Made by a program: the position numbers and the translations under genes. The notes under the pieces are model-generated. The model was not told where the DNA came from. It made no database searches and saw only the letters and a list, made by a program, of their open reading frames with translations. Positions 8,283-17,132 of a stretch of DNA of 64,000 nt are shown here, one piece after another. Position 1 is the stretch's first letter; every line of letters starts with the position of its first letter. Source of the stretch: DLAJ01 sp023663615 (GTDB lineage: Bacteria > Bacillota > Clostridia > Lachnospirales > Lachnospiraceae); contig JAMPHA010000001.1 of assembly GCA_023663615.1 (NCBI GenBank), positions 310,001 through 374,000 of the forward strand. The letters run 5' to 3'.

Positions 8283-11066
8283 TTATTTCTTTTTCTTTTT
8301 TACGACTGCAAATACAACGCCGCCGATCACTACCACTACCGCTGCGACAATACCTGCGATCACCCCGCCGTTTACGGAGCTTTCCTTTGCTTCCGGCTCC
8401 GGCGCCGCTGTCTCTGCTGCGTCCGCTGTCTCTTCCGGCGTCGGTGTCGCTTCAGCCGCTTCGGGCTCTGTCACGATCTCCTCCGCGTCGCCTGTCTTGA
8501 CAAGCACCATCGCGGAGATCGGAGATACCGTAACTTCACTGCCTGTTACCGTCTCAATCGCCTCAGTTCCCGCCTTCTCGCCGTTGATGTATACGTCCCA
8601 TGTACCGCCCGGCAGCGTTACGGTCGTCTCGGCATTGTTCGCATTAAAGATCACGAACAGACCGTCGGACTCTTCGCCGTTTGCACCGCCCGCGATACTG
8701 AACGCTACCACATTCGCGTCCAGACCGTCCATTGCGGTAATATTGCTCTGCACATCCTCCGCATTGCTCATGCGGAGCGCCGCGTGCTCCTTACGGAACG
8801 CGATCAACCCCTTATAATACTGGAATGTGTTCCAATACGCCTCTTCATCCAGCGTATCCCATTTCAGGCTGTTGACCGAATCCGGAGAGGCATAGCTGTT
8901 CTCGTTGAAGCTGCCGTCCTCGTTTACTTTGGAACGCAGCATTTCCTCGCCCGCCTGCATAAACGGAACGCCCTGCGAAGTAAGACAGATCGCTGCCGCC
9001 AGATTATTCATGCGCACCTGTTCCTCGAATGTCGTACCCCTCGCGGAAGTCGCAATTCTATCCATCAGTGCCAGATTATCATGGCAGGAAGCATAGTTGA
9101 TGCTCTGGGACGGGCTCGGACACCAGGACGGCATTCCCATAAAGCAGGACTCAATCAGACTTTCCCTGTCCCTTGCGCCGGAAATAAAGCCGACCTCGTC
9201 ATTGTTAAACACGTTTCCTCTCAGACCGTCCCGGATCGTATCGCTGAAGAACGCAAACTCCGGCGTCTGATCCGCGTTGACCTGCGTTGTGAGCGTATAA
9301 CCTTCTTTTGTCAGCGTCGTGGACATCGTCCATCCCTCGCCGTAAAAAATGACGTTCGGATGATCCTTATGTACTTCCGCGATCACTTCATTGATCGTCT
9401 CCGTGTCGATCAGACCAACCAAGTCGAAACGGAAACCGTCGATATGATACTCGTCCGCCCAATAGCATACGGAATCCACAATATACTTCTTTACCATGCT
9501 GCGCTCGGACGCCGTATCGTTGCCGCAGCCGGAACCGTTGGAATAGTTCCCGTCCGCGTCAATTCTGGAAAAATATCCCGGTACGATCTGGTTAAAGCAG
9601 AAATTGCCGGCATTGTATACATGATTGTATACCACATCCATGACAACGCTGATTCCGTTATCATGAAGCGCCTTTACCATCTCCTTCATCTCTTTGACTC
9701 TGACTTCGCCGTTATAGGGATCGGTCGAGTAGGAACCTTCCGGCACATTGTAATTGACCGGATCGTAACCCCAGTTAAACTGCGGGGTATCCAGTTTCGT
9801 CTCATCCACGGAACCGTAATCGTAGACCGGAAGCAGATGAAGATGCGTGATGCCCAGATCCTTAATGTGATCGAGTCCCGTCGGGATGCCAGACGCGGTC
9901 GTCGTTCCCGTTTCTGTCAATCCTAAGTATTTTCCCGTATTGGTGATGCCCGAAGAAGCATCCGAAGACAAATCTCTTACATGAAGCTCGTACAATACCA
10001 CGTCATTGATCGTAAGATCGGCATGGGGATCCGTGTCCGCATCCCAGCCGTCCGGATTCGTGGACGCAAGATCAATTACCATGGCGCGGTTCCCGTTTAC
10101 GCCCGTCGTGCGCGCATACGGATCGCATGCCTCATTTTCGTTTCCGCCAACCGTTACGGTATAGGTATAATACGTTCCGTTCAGATCGCCTTCTTTTTCT
10201 GCAACCCACGTTCCGTTCACATCCTCAGTCATCGGAATCTGCTCGATCAGGTCATCCTCTCCCGCCGTTCCGGATTCATACAGATTGACCGCCACCGCGG
10301 AAGCCGTCGGCGCCCATACGCGGAACGTTGTTTTTTCCGCGGTCCAGACTGCGCCCAGATCGTCTCCCTCATATGTATATTCGTCTTCAAATTCCGCCGT
10401 TGAAAAAATATCCGGCATATTGATCTTGTAATCGCTTCCGTCATAGCTGATCTGATAGCTTCCCGCCAGATCGAGCGGCTCGGAAAGCGTGATGACATAT
10501 TCCTTCTCCGCCGGTGATGTCACATCTGCAACGGGAACTTCCCCGTCTGACCCTGTTACTTTGAATGCACTCACGAGATCCCCCTCAATTGTTCCGGTCA
10601 TTGTAACAAAGATGGTCTCAGCGCCGTCATAGCCCGCGCTGATCAGCTTAATGCCGGTCACACTGTCCTCACCGAGTTCCATTGTGTAGCCCTCCACGCC
10701 GGATTCTACATATACATGAACCGTTCCGGATACAACTTCGCCCAGCTCAATGAACTGATCCATGTCAATATCCTTCGTCCAATCCTCCGTGCGGACAATG
10801 AATCCGACCGAGGTAACACCCGGTGTGATGATCTTGGTCGCGACCATCTCGCCGTCCTCTTCCACGAACTCATAACCGGCGCCATCGGAACCGGAATCCC
10901 ACATCCACACGTCCCATCCGTCATAATTGCCATCCTCACGATGGTAGTGCAGTTTCAAGGTCAGGTCTTCGGCGGCTGCCGCAGGCATTACATCGACAAA
11001 TGCCGTGAGTACCGTCATCAGAAACATGACCAGTGCCATAGAAAACGTTTTCAGCCTCTTGTTCAT
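8283..11066 (-). CDS. pulA: Type I pullulanase, secreted and membrane-anchored
   Basis: A 927-residue starch-debranching enzyme that hydrolyses alpha-1,6 bonds. Signal peptide residues ~1-33; residues ~33-130 look like a CBM41/PUD starch-binding domain (LTLKLHYHREDGNYDGWDVW); then a CBM48-like domain (WTAEKTTFRVWAPTASAVAV), then the GH13 barrel. Diagnostic for pullulanase is FNWGYDPVNYNVPEGSY near residue 430. Catalytic positions are visible as FRFDL (nucleophile Asp, ~545), YGEGW (acid/base Glu, ~576) and SCHDN (~661). The C-terminus is an A/T/P/E-rich spacer, a hydrophobic helix and a KKKKK tail, so the enzyme stays tethered to the outside of the membrane. The start is set by AAGGAGG 7 nt before ATG 11066. 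Confidence 0.93.
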   Translation of the reverse strand: MNKRLKTFSMALVMFLMTVLTAFVDVMPAAAAEDLTLKLHYHREDGNYDGWDVWMWDSGSDGAGYEFVEEDGEMVATKIITPGVTSVGFIVRTEDWTKDIDMDQFIELGEVVSGTVHVYVESGVEGYTMELGEDSVTGIKLISAGYDGAETIFVTMTGTIEGDLVSAFKVTGSDGEVPVADVTSPAEKEYVITLSEPLDLAGSYQISYDGSDYKINMPDIFSTAEFEDEYTYEGDDLGAVWTAEKTTFRVWAPTASAVAVNLYESGTAGEDDLIEQIPMTEDVNGTWVAEKEGDLNGTYYTYTVTVGGNENEACDPYARTTGVNGNRAMVIDLASTNPDGWDADTDPHADLTINDVVLYELHVRDLSSDASSGITNTGKYLGLTETGTTTASGIPTGLDHIKDLGITHLHLLPVYDYGSVDETKLDTPQFNWGYDPVNYNVPEGSYSTDPYNGEVRVKEMKEMVKALHDNGISVVMDVVYNHVYNAGNFCFNQIVPGYFSRIDADGNYSNGSGCGNDTASERSMVKKYIVDSVCYWADEYHIDGFRFDLVGLIDTETINEVIAEVHKDHPNVIFYGEGWTMSTTLTKEGYTLTTQVNADQTPEFAFFSDTIRDGLRGNVFNNDEVGFISGARDRESLIESCFMGMPSWCPSPSQSINYASCHDNLALMDRIATSARGTTFEEQVRMNNLAAAICLTSQGVPFMQAGEEMLRSKVNEDGSFNENSYASPDSVNSLKWDTLDEEAYWNTFQYYKGLIAFRKEHAALRMSNAEDVQSNITAMDGLDANVVAFSIAGGANGEESDGLFVIFNANNAETTVTLPGGTWDVYINGEKAGTEAIETVTGSEVTVSPISAMVLVKTGDAEEIVTEPEAAEATPTPEETADAAETAAPEPEAKESSVNGGVIAGIVAAVVVVIGGVVFAVVKKKKK

Positions 11067-11146
11067 ACAAACCTCCTTATCTTTCCACACTGTAAGATTG
11101 TCAGGCCATTGTGAGACACGATGCCCAACCGTTCTTGTCTATCCAT

Positions 11147-11202
11147 ACGGTAATGCATCCGGCACTTTTTGTCAATATCTTTTTCGAAAATATTCGAAAA
11201 TA
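11147..11202 (-). promoter_or_regulatory. Possible pulA promoter with tandem 10-mer upstream
   Basis: On the minus strand, TTGACA (11175-11170) is followed after 17 nt by TACCGT (11152-11147), a weak -10 box, about 80 nt before the pullulanase start. Immediately upstream, the 10-mer TTCGAAAATA (plus-strand reading) occurs twice in perfect tandem at 11183-11192 and 11193-11202, one helical turn apart, as expected for an activator or regulator bound next to the -35 box. The rest of the 11067-11403 gap holds only the palindrome at 11258-11300. Confidence 0.4.
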
Positions 11203-11257
11203 TACGTTTTGCACAAATTTGCGCTCTAATTTTCTACGTTGTAAACATGAGGTATCG

Positions 11258-11300
11258 AACAAGCAGATGGGAAATGCTTCGCATTTCCCGTCTGCTTGTT
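11258..11300. repeat. 20-bp-arm palindrome with 3-nt loop
   Basis: Arms 11258-11277 and 11281-11300 pair over 20 bp with a single T/C difference (G-U in RNA), with loop TTC. Core arms are GGGAAATGC and GCATTTCCC. It lies 100 nt beyond the yqeY stop and upstream of pulA. There is no T-run on either side, so it is not a typical intrinsic terminator. A REP-like or mobile palindromic element is possible. Confidence 0.7.
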
Positions 11301-11403
11301 CTGTTTCTCTGTCTCCGCTTTCTTTGCAGTTCCTGCCTTTTTCTAATCCCTGCCTATTTCCGGCTCCTGCTCTATTGCAGAATCTCTCGCCGACCAGCTT
11401 ATC

Positions 11404-11850
11404 TTATTGCAGGATTTCGCCGACCAGTTTATTGACAAGTCCGCCGTCCGCGCGCCCTTTTACCTTTGGCATCAGCTCTTTCATGACTTTTCCTTTATCC
11501 TTTGCAGAAGGATTCTCGATGCCAAGCGCCGTAACAGTCTCTGTGATGATGGCGCGAAGCTGCTCCTCGCTCATCTCTTCAGGCGCAAACTCGCTCAACA
11601 CTGCGATGCGTGCTTCGCACTGCGCCTTAATATCCGTCCTGTCCGCCGGAGCAAGCTCCATCGTTTCTTTTGTCTGCTTTAACTCCTTCTTGACGACCTC
11701 AAATTCCTCCGCCTCGGTCAGATCCTCGCGCTTGTCAATGGCTTTATTTTTCAGTGCGGACAACAGCATAGATAAGGATTCCTTGCGCTCCTTATCATGG
11801 TTTTTCATTGCCGTTACCATCGCAGCCCTGACGTTGTCTATCATACTCAT
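11404..11850 (-). CDS. yqeY: YqeY / GatB-C-terminal-domain-like protein
   Basis: A 148-residue protein matching the GatB/YqeY family, which resembles the tRNA-binding tail of the GatB amidotransferase subunit. Diagnostic segments are AAMKNHDKERKESLSMLLSALKNK, EEFEVVKKELKQTKET, and the C-terminal GKVMKELMPKVKGRADGGLVNKLV. Its exact role is not established; tRNA binding is inferred from GatB. Start ATG 11850 has AAGAAGG 8 nt upstream; a longer reading to 11928 would add an Asn/Gln-rich stretch without a ribosome site. It is the last gene of the minus-strand group after the flagellin-like gene. Confidence 0.85.
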   Translation of the reverse strand: MSMIDNVRAAMVTAMKNHDKERKESLSMLLSALKNKAIDKREDLTEAEEFEVVKKELKQTKETMELAPADRTDIKAQCEARIAVLSEFAPEEMSEEQLRAIITETVTALGIENPSAKDKGKVMKELMPKVKGRADGGLVNKLVGEILQ

Positions 11851-11967
11851 TGTGTCTGCCTTCTTTCCTGCCGTGTCTGCGGCATTCTGCCTGTTGTTCC
11901 GCTGCATATTCCGCCACATCTGCGGCACACGGACTTCACCCGTTTCTCTGCGGTGCCTGCGGCATCC

Positions 11968-12723
11968 TTACTTCATCAGCTTTGTCACGAGGGATTCTTC
12001 CTCCATCTGGTCGCGGAGCATCATGTTCCGATACTCCTCCAGTACCTCGTCTTTCTTCTTATCGGAAATTGCCTGCGGCATATCCAGATCTTCAATCCTG
12101 CTTGTCGCGCCGCTTAAATTCTCGGAAGCGTTCATGTTATAGTTGTAGGCGCCTTCTAACGCATTCGCGCTTGCGCCCATGCCGCTCCTCATACTGCTGA
12201 TCTGGTTGATCGCCTTGTCCACACGGCTCATGTCAAAATTGCCGGTCACGTTATAGTTTTCCAGACCAAGCGCCTTGAGCGTCGCATTCGCCGTATTGAC
12301 ATCCGGCCCCGTTCCGTTCGGGTTTGTCGCCATGTTAAGCCCGTTCTCGCCGTTTAACAGATTCTTGGTATTATAAGTCGTATTGCTCACAATATCCGTG
12401 ATTCCCTGTAAATAGCCGTCGATCTCCTTCTGGATCGCACCCTTATCCGAAGCCGAGAGCAGCCCGCTCGACGCTTTCACGCTCGCACTCTTAATGGACT
12501 GCAAATAGCTGTGAATACCGGAAAGCGCACCGTCACCGATCTTCGTCAGATTGATGCCCTCCTTGGCATTCTGCGCTCCCACCTTCATGCCGTTATCCTG
12601 TTCCTTGAGATTCTGCACCTGCGTTAAACCCGCCGCATCATCCGCCGCGCCGTTGATCCGCTTGCCGCTTGCGATCGTTCCGTAATTCACATTGGTATAT
12701 CCCGTTACTCCATCCACTCTCAT
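11968..12723 (-). CDS. Short flagellin-like protein with atypical D0 ends
   Basis: About 251 residues. The middle is clearly flagellin-like: SGKRINGAADDAAGLTQVQ, NAKEGINLTKIGDGALSGIHSYLQ, then GAIQKEIDGYLQGITDIVSNTTYNTKNLLNG, and late SGMGASANALEGAYNYNMNASENLSGATSRIEDLDMPQAIS. Compared with canonical flagellin, the N-terminal D0 helix is about 25 residues shorter, and the last ~35 residues are highly charged (KKKDEVLEEYRNMMLRDQMEEESLVTKLMK) instead of the Q/A-rich D0 helix. It may be a filament-minor, regulatory or non-polymerising paralogue. An in-frame GTG at 12732 is an alternative start. It follows flaG by about 20 nt on the same transcript. Confidence 0.78.
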   Translation of the reverse strand: MRVDGVTGYTNVNYGTIASGKRINGAADDAAGLTQVQNLKEQDNGMKVGAQNAKEGINLTKIGDGALSGIHSYLQSIKSASVKASSGLLSASDKGAIQKEIDGYLQGITDIVSNTTYNTKNLLNGENGLNMATNPNGTGPDVNTANATLKALGLENYNVTGNFDMSRVDKAINQISSMRSGMGASANALEGAYNYNMNASENLSGATSRIEDLDMPQAISDKKKDEVLEEYRNMMLRDQMEEESLVTKLMK

Positions 12724-12745
12724 GGTAATCACCCTGCCTTTCCCC

Positions 12746-13402
12746 TTAAATCTCTGTATCGAACATCATACCCTTCATCGTATGCAGATGCTCGATCATT
12801 TTTTGAATCTCTTCGCTCGGAATCTCTTTTACGACTTCCTGATCATCCGCGTCCGTGATCGTGATCGTGTAACGCTCAATATCGTCGTTATATCCGAAAC
12901 GCACATTATGGCGCAAAGAACGAAGCCGCTCCTCGGCGTTTTCCATCGCTTTCTCCGCCATGACCTTCTCATAATAGCTTTCCTGCTCCGAGGGTTCCTT
13001 CTTTTCTGCCTGCTGTCCGCTGACCTGCTGTCCGCCCTGTGCGGGAAGTCTGTTCGCACGCTCCGCTCCCCGTGATCTTACAATCCCTGCTCCGCTTGCG
13101 CCGTTCTCCGCATCCGCCTGCCTGCTGCCCGCCACCATGCCTGTCTGTCCGCTCTGCGCATCTGTCTGTACTGCAACACGAACAGTATCCGCAGCTCTGA
13201 CGGCGCCGGTCGTATCCGTACCTGCTGCATCCGGTACGCTTGGCGTCATATTCTGCGGTGCCGTGGTCTGTGCCGGCGCTTTCGGCGCCGTTTTTACCTC
13301 CGCCTTTGGCGCATGCTGCGGCGCCGGGCTCGATACCTGGGGCGTCTCTATGCGGACGGGCTTTACGCCACCCGCGGTCACATCAGTTATCCCCATATCC
13401 AT
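12746..13402 (-). CDS. flaG: FlaG-family flagellar protein with long N-terminal extension
   Basis: A 218-residue protein. The last ~65 residues match FlaG: VRFGYNDDIERYTITITDAD, EVVKEIPSEEIQKMIEHLHTM and GMMFDTEI, equivalent to the family pattern ending in IPxEExLKL. The first ~145 residues are an A/P/T/Q-rich, low-complexity extension; most FlaG proteins are about 110-130 residues in total. FlaG is linked to filament length control in several bacteria. It sits directly upstream of a flagellin-like gene, which supports the role, and a good promoter lies just before it. Confidence 0.82.
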   Translation of the reverse strand: MDMGITDVTAGGVKPVRIETPQVSSPAPQHAPKAEVKTAPKAPAQTTAPQNMTPSVPDAAGTDTTGAVRAADTVRVAVQTDAQSGQTGMVAGSRQADAENGASGAGIVRSRGAERANRLPAQGGQQVSGQQAEKKEPSEQESYYEKVMAEKAMENAEERLRSLRHNVRFGYNDDIERYTITITDADDQEVVKEIPSEEIQKMIEHLHTMKGMMFDTEI

Positions 13403-13459
13403 CCCTGTCCTTTCACTGATTGACTTGCCGAAATCCGTTTCCTGCTCATATTTAATTTC

Positions 13460-13488
13460 ATTATATTCCCATTCTGCAAAAAAAACAA
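13460..13488 (-). promoter_or_regulatory. Promoter for flaG and the flagellin-like gene
   Basis: On the minus strand, TTGTTT (13488-13483) and TATAAT (13465-13460) are separated by 17 nt, ending about 58 nt before the flaG start. It looks like a sigma-A type promoter; I see no sigma-28 style TAAA/GCCGATAA pair here. It separates flaG transcription from the upstream uxs gene. Confidence 0.6.
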
Positions 13489-13595
13489 GAGATTGGTTGG
13501 GCGTTTTGTGCTGCTATTTTCCCGTGGAACACCACAAACGGCTCCAATGCGCATTCTGTCTGCATAAGCAATGTCCTTTTCTATTCCGATCTCTC

Positions 13596-14537
13596 CTATG
13601 CAAGCCGCTCTTTGAAGTACGCGATCGTTCTTTCCAAGCCTTCCTCCAGCGCGATCGTCGGCGCCCAGTCCAGTTCTTTTTTCGCGAGCTCGATCACCGG
13701 CTTCCGCTGCTTCGGATCGTCCTGCGGCAGCGGCTGGAACACCAGCTTCGACTTCGAACCGGTCATGCGGATCACCAGATTGGCAAGCTCCAGCATCGTA
13801 AATTCGCCCGGATTGCCCAGATTCACCGGTCCGGTAAAACCGTCCCTGCTGTTCATCATGCGGATCATTCCCTCCACCAGATCGTCCACGTAGCAGAAGC
13901 TTCTCGTCTGGGAACCGTCCCCGTAAATCGTGATGTCCTCGCCTTTTAACGCCTGCACGATAAAGTTTGACACGACTCTGCCGTCATTGACCGCCATGCG
14001 CGGTCCGTACGTATTAAAAATGCGGATGACCTTAATATCCACGCCGTGCTGTCTGTGATAGTCAAAAAACAACGTTTCCGCCATGCGCTTTCCCTCGTCA
14101 TAGCAGGAACGCGTACCGATCGGATTCACACAGCCGCGGTAGTCCTCCGGCTGCGGGTGGATCTCCGGATCGCCGTACACTTCGCTCGTACTCGCCTGTA
14201 ACACCCGCGCGTGACAGCGCTTTGCCAGACCCAGGCTGTGCAGGGCTCCCATCACGCTTGTCTTGCCCGTCTTGATCGGATCGTACTGGTAATGGATCGG
14301 GCTCGCCGGGCAGGCAAGATTATAAATCTGGTCCACCTCCACATAATATGGCTCGATGATGTCATGACGCATAAACTCAAAATAGGGATTGTCCATTAAA
14401 TGACGGATGTTATCTTTTCTTCCCGTGAACAGATTATCCACGCAGACCACGTCATTTCCCTGCTCTAAGAGTCTCTCGCACAGATGGGAACCGATAAATC
14501 CGGCTCCTCCCGTCACAACGATTCTTTTTTTATCCAT
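13596..14537 (-). CDS. uxs: UDP-glucuronate decarboxylase (UDP-xylose synthase type)
   Basis: A 313-residue extended short-chain dehydrogenase. The Rossmann loop is GGAGFIGSHL near residue 10; the active site is the ASTSEVYGDPEIHPQ segment plus the SCYDEGKRMAE motif (YxxxK). The pattern YNLACPASPIHYQYDPIKT and FFDYHRQHGVDIKVIRIFNTYGPRM is typical of UXS, which converts UDP-glucuronate to UDP-xylose via a 4-keto intermediate, rather than of dTDP-glucose dehydratases. It provides nucleotide sugar for surface polysaccharide or possibly flagellar glycans; the nearby flaG/flagellin genes make the latter an appealing but unproven idea. The gene follows holA by 21 nt. Confidence 0.87.
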   Translation of the reverse strand: MDKKRIVVTGGAGFIGSHLCERLLEQGNDVVCVDNLFTGRKDNIRHLMDNPYFEFMRHDIIEPYYVEVDQIYNLACPASPIHYQYDPIKTGKTSVMGALHSLGLAKRCHARVLQASTSEVYGDPEIHPQPEDYRGCVNPIGTRSCYDEGKRMAETLFFDYHRQHGVDIKVIRIFNTYGPRMAVNDGRVVSNFIVQALKGEDITIYGDGSQTRSFCYVDDLVEGMIRMMNSRDGFTGPVNLGNPGEFTMLELANLVIRMTGSKSKLVFQPLPQDDPKQRKPVIELAKKELDWAPTIALEEGLERTIAYFKERLA

Positions 14538-14558
14538 TTCCTATTTGTCTCCCTTCTT

Positions 14559-15545
14559 CTATGCCTTTTTTGCGCTATACTTGATGATCAGGATTTCCAC
14601 GCTCATCACGTCGTTCATTCTGCCGGTTTTCACTTCTTCTTCATAGGAAACGCATTCCTCCAGCGCCGTGCGCAGCTCCGCCGCCGTAAAACCCGCCGCC
14701 TGCGCCACATATTTGCCCGCGATAAAAGGCGGCAGCCCCACTTTTGCGCCGATCTGCCTATTGTCCGCTCCCTTGCGCTTCAATTCCTTGACCTGCAGCA
14801 GCAGATTGAACTGCCTCGCAATCAAAAACAGGATCCGCATCGGCGGCTCTTTTAACGTTAAAAGATCATAATACAGATCCAGCGCTTTTTTCTGCTTCCG
14901 TTCCGCAATCGCGCCGATCATGTCAAAAATCCGGCTCGTCACCCGCGTGGTGCAGACCGCTTCCACGTCCTCATCCGTAATCACGTCCCGCCCCATCGTG
15001 TAGCACACGAGTTTCTCCAGTTCCCGCGCGATATTTTCCATATCCGTTCCGGTCTTTTCCATAAAAAGAAGAAGCGTCTGCCTTGTGATGCTGCGGTTTT
15101 CTTTTTTGAGCAGGGACAGAATCCATTTCGTCAGCGTCTCCTCGTCCTGCGGCGCAAATTCGACTGCGCGCCCTTTTTCTTTTGCCGCCTTATACAGCTT
15201 GCTGCGCTTATCGACCTCCTGCTCGGTAAAGATCATGACCGTGCTCTCCGGCATACCCGGCAGATAACCCGCAAGCTCCTCGCCGTTTTTTTTGAACAGA
15301 CCGCTGCCGTTGATGACGATCACCCGATGCGCGGCAAAAAACGGCATGGTCTCCGCAAGGTCAATGACCTCCCTGACAGGGACGTCCGCATTTTCATAGA
15401 TGTTGACGTTAACGGTATCGCCCTCCGGGAGCAGCGCGTCTAACAGCTTGCGGCGGTACTGGTTTTTCAGATAGGCTTCTTCACCGAACAACAGATATAC
15501 CGATTTGAAGTTTTGAGTCTTAATATCCTCTAAGATCGTGCGCAT
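14559..15545 (-). CDS. holA: DNA polymerase III delta subunit
   Basis: A 328-residue protein of normal HolA length. It starts with FKSVYLLFGEEAYLKNQYRRKLLDALL, carries FFAAHRVIVINGSGLF and STVMIFTEQEVDKRSKLYK, and the later EKTGTDMENIARELEKLVCY and PMRILFLIARQFNLLLQVKEL segments typical of the clamp-loader delta subunit, which opens the beta clamp. GGGAG precedes the ATG. It heads the minus-strand unit continuing into uxs. Confidence 0.92.
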   Translation of the reverse strand: MRTILEDIKTQNFKSVYLLFGEEAYLKNQYRRKLLDALLPEGDTVNVNIYENADVPVREVIDLAETMPFFAAHRVIVINGSGLFKKNGEELAGYLPGMPESTVMIFTEQEVDKRSKLYKAAKEKGRAVEFAPQDEETLTKWILSLLKKENRSITRQTLLLFMEKTGTDMENIARELEKLVCYTMGRDVITDEDVEAVCTTRVTSRIFDMIGAIAERKQKKALDLYYDLLTLKEPPMRILFLIARQFNLLLQVKELKRKGADNRQIGAKVGLPPFIAGKYVAQAAGFTAAELRTALEECVSYEEEVKTGRMNDVMSVEILIIKYSAKKA

Positions 15546-15850
15546 GCTGATACTCCCCGTCAGTGATTTTGCGGCGGTACTGCCTGTTTTTTTAACACCC
15601 GAATCCTTATAGGAATTTTCTTAGTCTATAAAGAACTGCCGTTGGCAGTTCTTGAAAAGCGTTTCGGGAAAGCGGATTTCTTTTTTGTTCATCCGCTCCT
15701 TGTCAGGCATCCGCTTACTGCAATCATCATAATCGGAAACTATGGTTTTGTCAAACGCGGCTTCCCGCGCGGCTGCGCGCTTTAAGGGAACGACGTTATA
15801 TCGGCGGCCTCGTTTGCCGCGCCGGGTTTTGATGTGATTTTATTTTTGAA
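15546..15850. other. Gene-free stretch with a perfect hairpin
   Basis: No supportable gene in these 305 bases. At 15631-15653 a perfect 10-bp hairpin (AAGAACTGCC, loop GTT, GGCAGTTCTT) is present without an adjoining T-run on either strand. Around 15770-15785 lies a short GC palindrome built on GCGCG. The region separates the Rpn gene end from the holA start. Confidence 0.6.
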
Positions 15851-16990
15851 TCATGTCTGCCAAAACATTTCCAGTAAGCCGCCCGCCTGCTTCTCATCCA
15901 ATCCGGCTTCTGTGATCAGCAGTTTTCCGGCGGCTTCCCTGTCCATGCCCTGCTGTTGGTAGTTTGCAAGCAGGAGGCGGTATCCGGTGCGCCCAATCTG
16001 CAGGGCTTCGTCCAGCTTTTGTTCGGCTTTGTCTGCACGCTGTTCGGCTTCCTCTGCCCTCTGTCTCTGTTCCGCTGTGTTGCGCCGCTCTAATTGGATG
16101 TCCATTTTCTCCATGTTCTCCCATAGGTATCCCATATTGCCGCCCCTCACTTCCTTGATGTAACCGCCCGTCTCTTCCTCCGTCATATTTAAGCGGTTGC
16201 ACAGACTCCTTACCGCCGATATGATGATCTCCGCCACGTCTACCGGCGCCCGCTGCATGACGTCGTTGAGCCGCTCCGTCTGTATCCCTCTCAGCTCCTC
16301 GAAATCTTTCGCCTGCTGAATCTTATTCAACAGCATCAGCAGGGAGATCTCGTCCTCTTTTGACAGCAGTTCTTCATTACTATAGTCCTGGGTCCTCACC
16401 AGCCGGTAGGTGAAATCCGGTATGTACGCACGGAACAGGTCGCTGCACAGAATCCTCTCCCTCAGGCTCCTTGTGGCTGTCCATTCTCCCGCTCCCTCGT
16501 AGTAAACGATCGGATAGATCGGCGGGTAGCGGAAGTCTTTCCGGCTGTGGACCAGTGCCTGGGTTTCCCTCTCCCACGCCGCTTCCTGCTCTTTTGCCTC
16601 GTTCTCCCATATGCAGACCATGTATTTCAGTATCTGCATGGTCACATCATGGTCCACATAGCTTTTGTGGTCGATGAGCGAGAGGATGTAGATGTCGCGG
16701 GCTTCTCCGTCTTCCTGCTCCCTGATGTGTACTTTTTTGACGGTATCTGCCTGTAATTCCACTTCCCGGAACAGGTGGTAGCGCTCCGAGACGTCCTCGA
16801 TGTCTTCGGGTTGTACGTTGGCAAGCATCGGCAGTCCGGAGTAGTCCCTCAGGAACTGGGCGCAGAGTGTGGGGTTGCCGAAGATGCGTTTACTGCTGAC
16901 GTCCGCCTCCTGATATTTCGGCGTTTCCTGCTGTTTTGATCCTGTCCGTCTTTCGGGCGCAGCCTGTCCTTGTTTTCTCTGTTTTTCCAT
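15851..16990 (-). CDS. Rpn-family PD-(D/E)XK nuclease / YhgA-like putative transposase
   Basis: A 379-residue protein. Residues ~25-135 contain the nuclease-type core: SSKRIFGNPTLCAQFLRDYS, FREVELQADTVKKV, and YILSLIDHKSYVDHDVTMQILKYM, corresponding to the catalytic D/E-x-K region of Rpn/YhgA proteins. Residues ~160-280 carry YPPIYPIVYYEGAGEWT. A coiled-coil of ADKAEQ-type heptads lies at ~300-335, and a C-terminal segment NYQQQGMDREAAGKLLITEAGLDEKQ resembles the tail seen in other clostridial copies. Rpn proteins are associated with recombination and with DNA-end cleavage. AGGAGG precedes the ATG. A partial paralogue faces it across the assembly gap. Confidence 0.82.
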   Translation of the reverse strand: MEKQRKQGQAAPERRTGSKQQETPKYQEADVSSKRIFGNPTLCAQFLRDYSGLPMLANVQPEDIEDVSERYHLFREVELQADTVKKVHIREQEDGEARDIYILSLIDHKSYVDHDVTMQILKYMVCIWENEAKEQEAAWERETQALVHSRKDFRYPPIYPIVYYEGAGEWTATRSLRERILCSDLFRAYIPDFTYRLVRTQDYSNEELLSKEDEISLLMLLNKIQQAKDFEELRGIQTERLNDVMQRAPVDVAEIIISAVRSLCNRLNMTEEETGGYIKEVRGGNMGYLWENMEKMDIQLERRNTAEQRQRAEEAEQRADKAEQKLDEALQIGRTGYRLLLANYQQQGMDREAAGKLLITEAGLDEKQAGGLLEMFWQT

Positions 16991-17032
16991 GGTTTCCTCC
17001 TGTCCGTACAGGAGAAAACCTGTCTGTTCTGC

Positions 17033-17132
17033 NNNNNNNNNNNNNNNNNNNNNNNNNNNNNNNNNNNNNNNNNNNNNNNNNNNNNNNNNNNNNNNNNNNN
17101 NNNNNNNNNNNNNNNNNNNNNNNNNNNNNNNN
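17033..17132. other. Assembly gap, exactly 100 Ns
   Basis: A run of 100 N symbols, the usual placeholder for a scaffold join of unknown length. It lies between two inverted paralogues of the same Rpn-type gene, so it probably marks a repeat that the assembler could not cross. Genes may be missing here. Confidence 0.99.

Noticed and set aside
11258..11300. Rho-independent terminator of yqeY
   Set aside because: The stem is strong but there is no T-run on the relevant strand and it lies 100 nt beyond the stop.
13400..13500. Sigma-28 flagellar promoter before flaG
   Set aside because: No TAAA plus GCCGATAA pair; a sigma-A style pair fits better.
15631..15653. Terminator between the Rpn gene and holA
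   Set aside because: Perfect 10-bp hairpin but no T-run on either strand; kept only as a hairpin.
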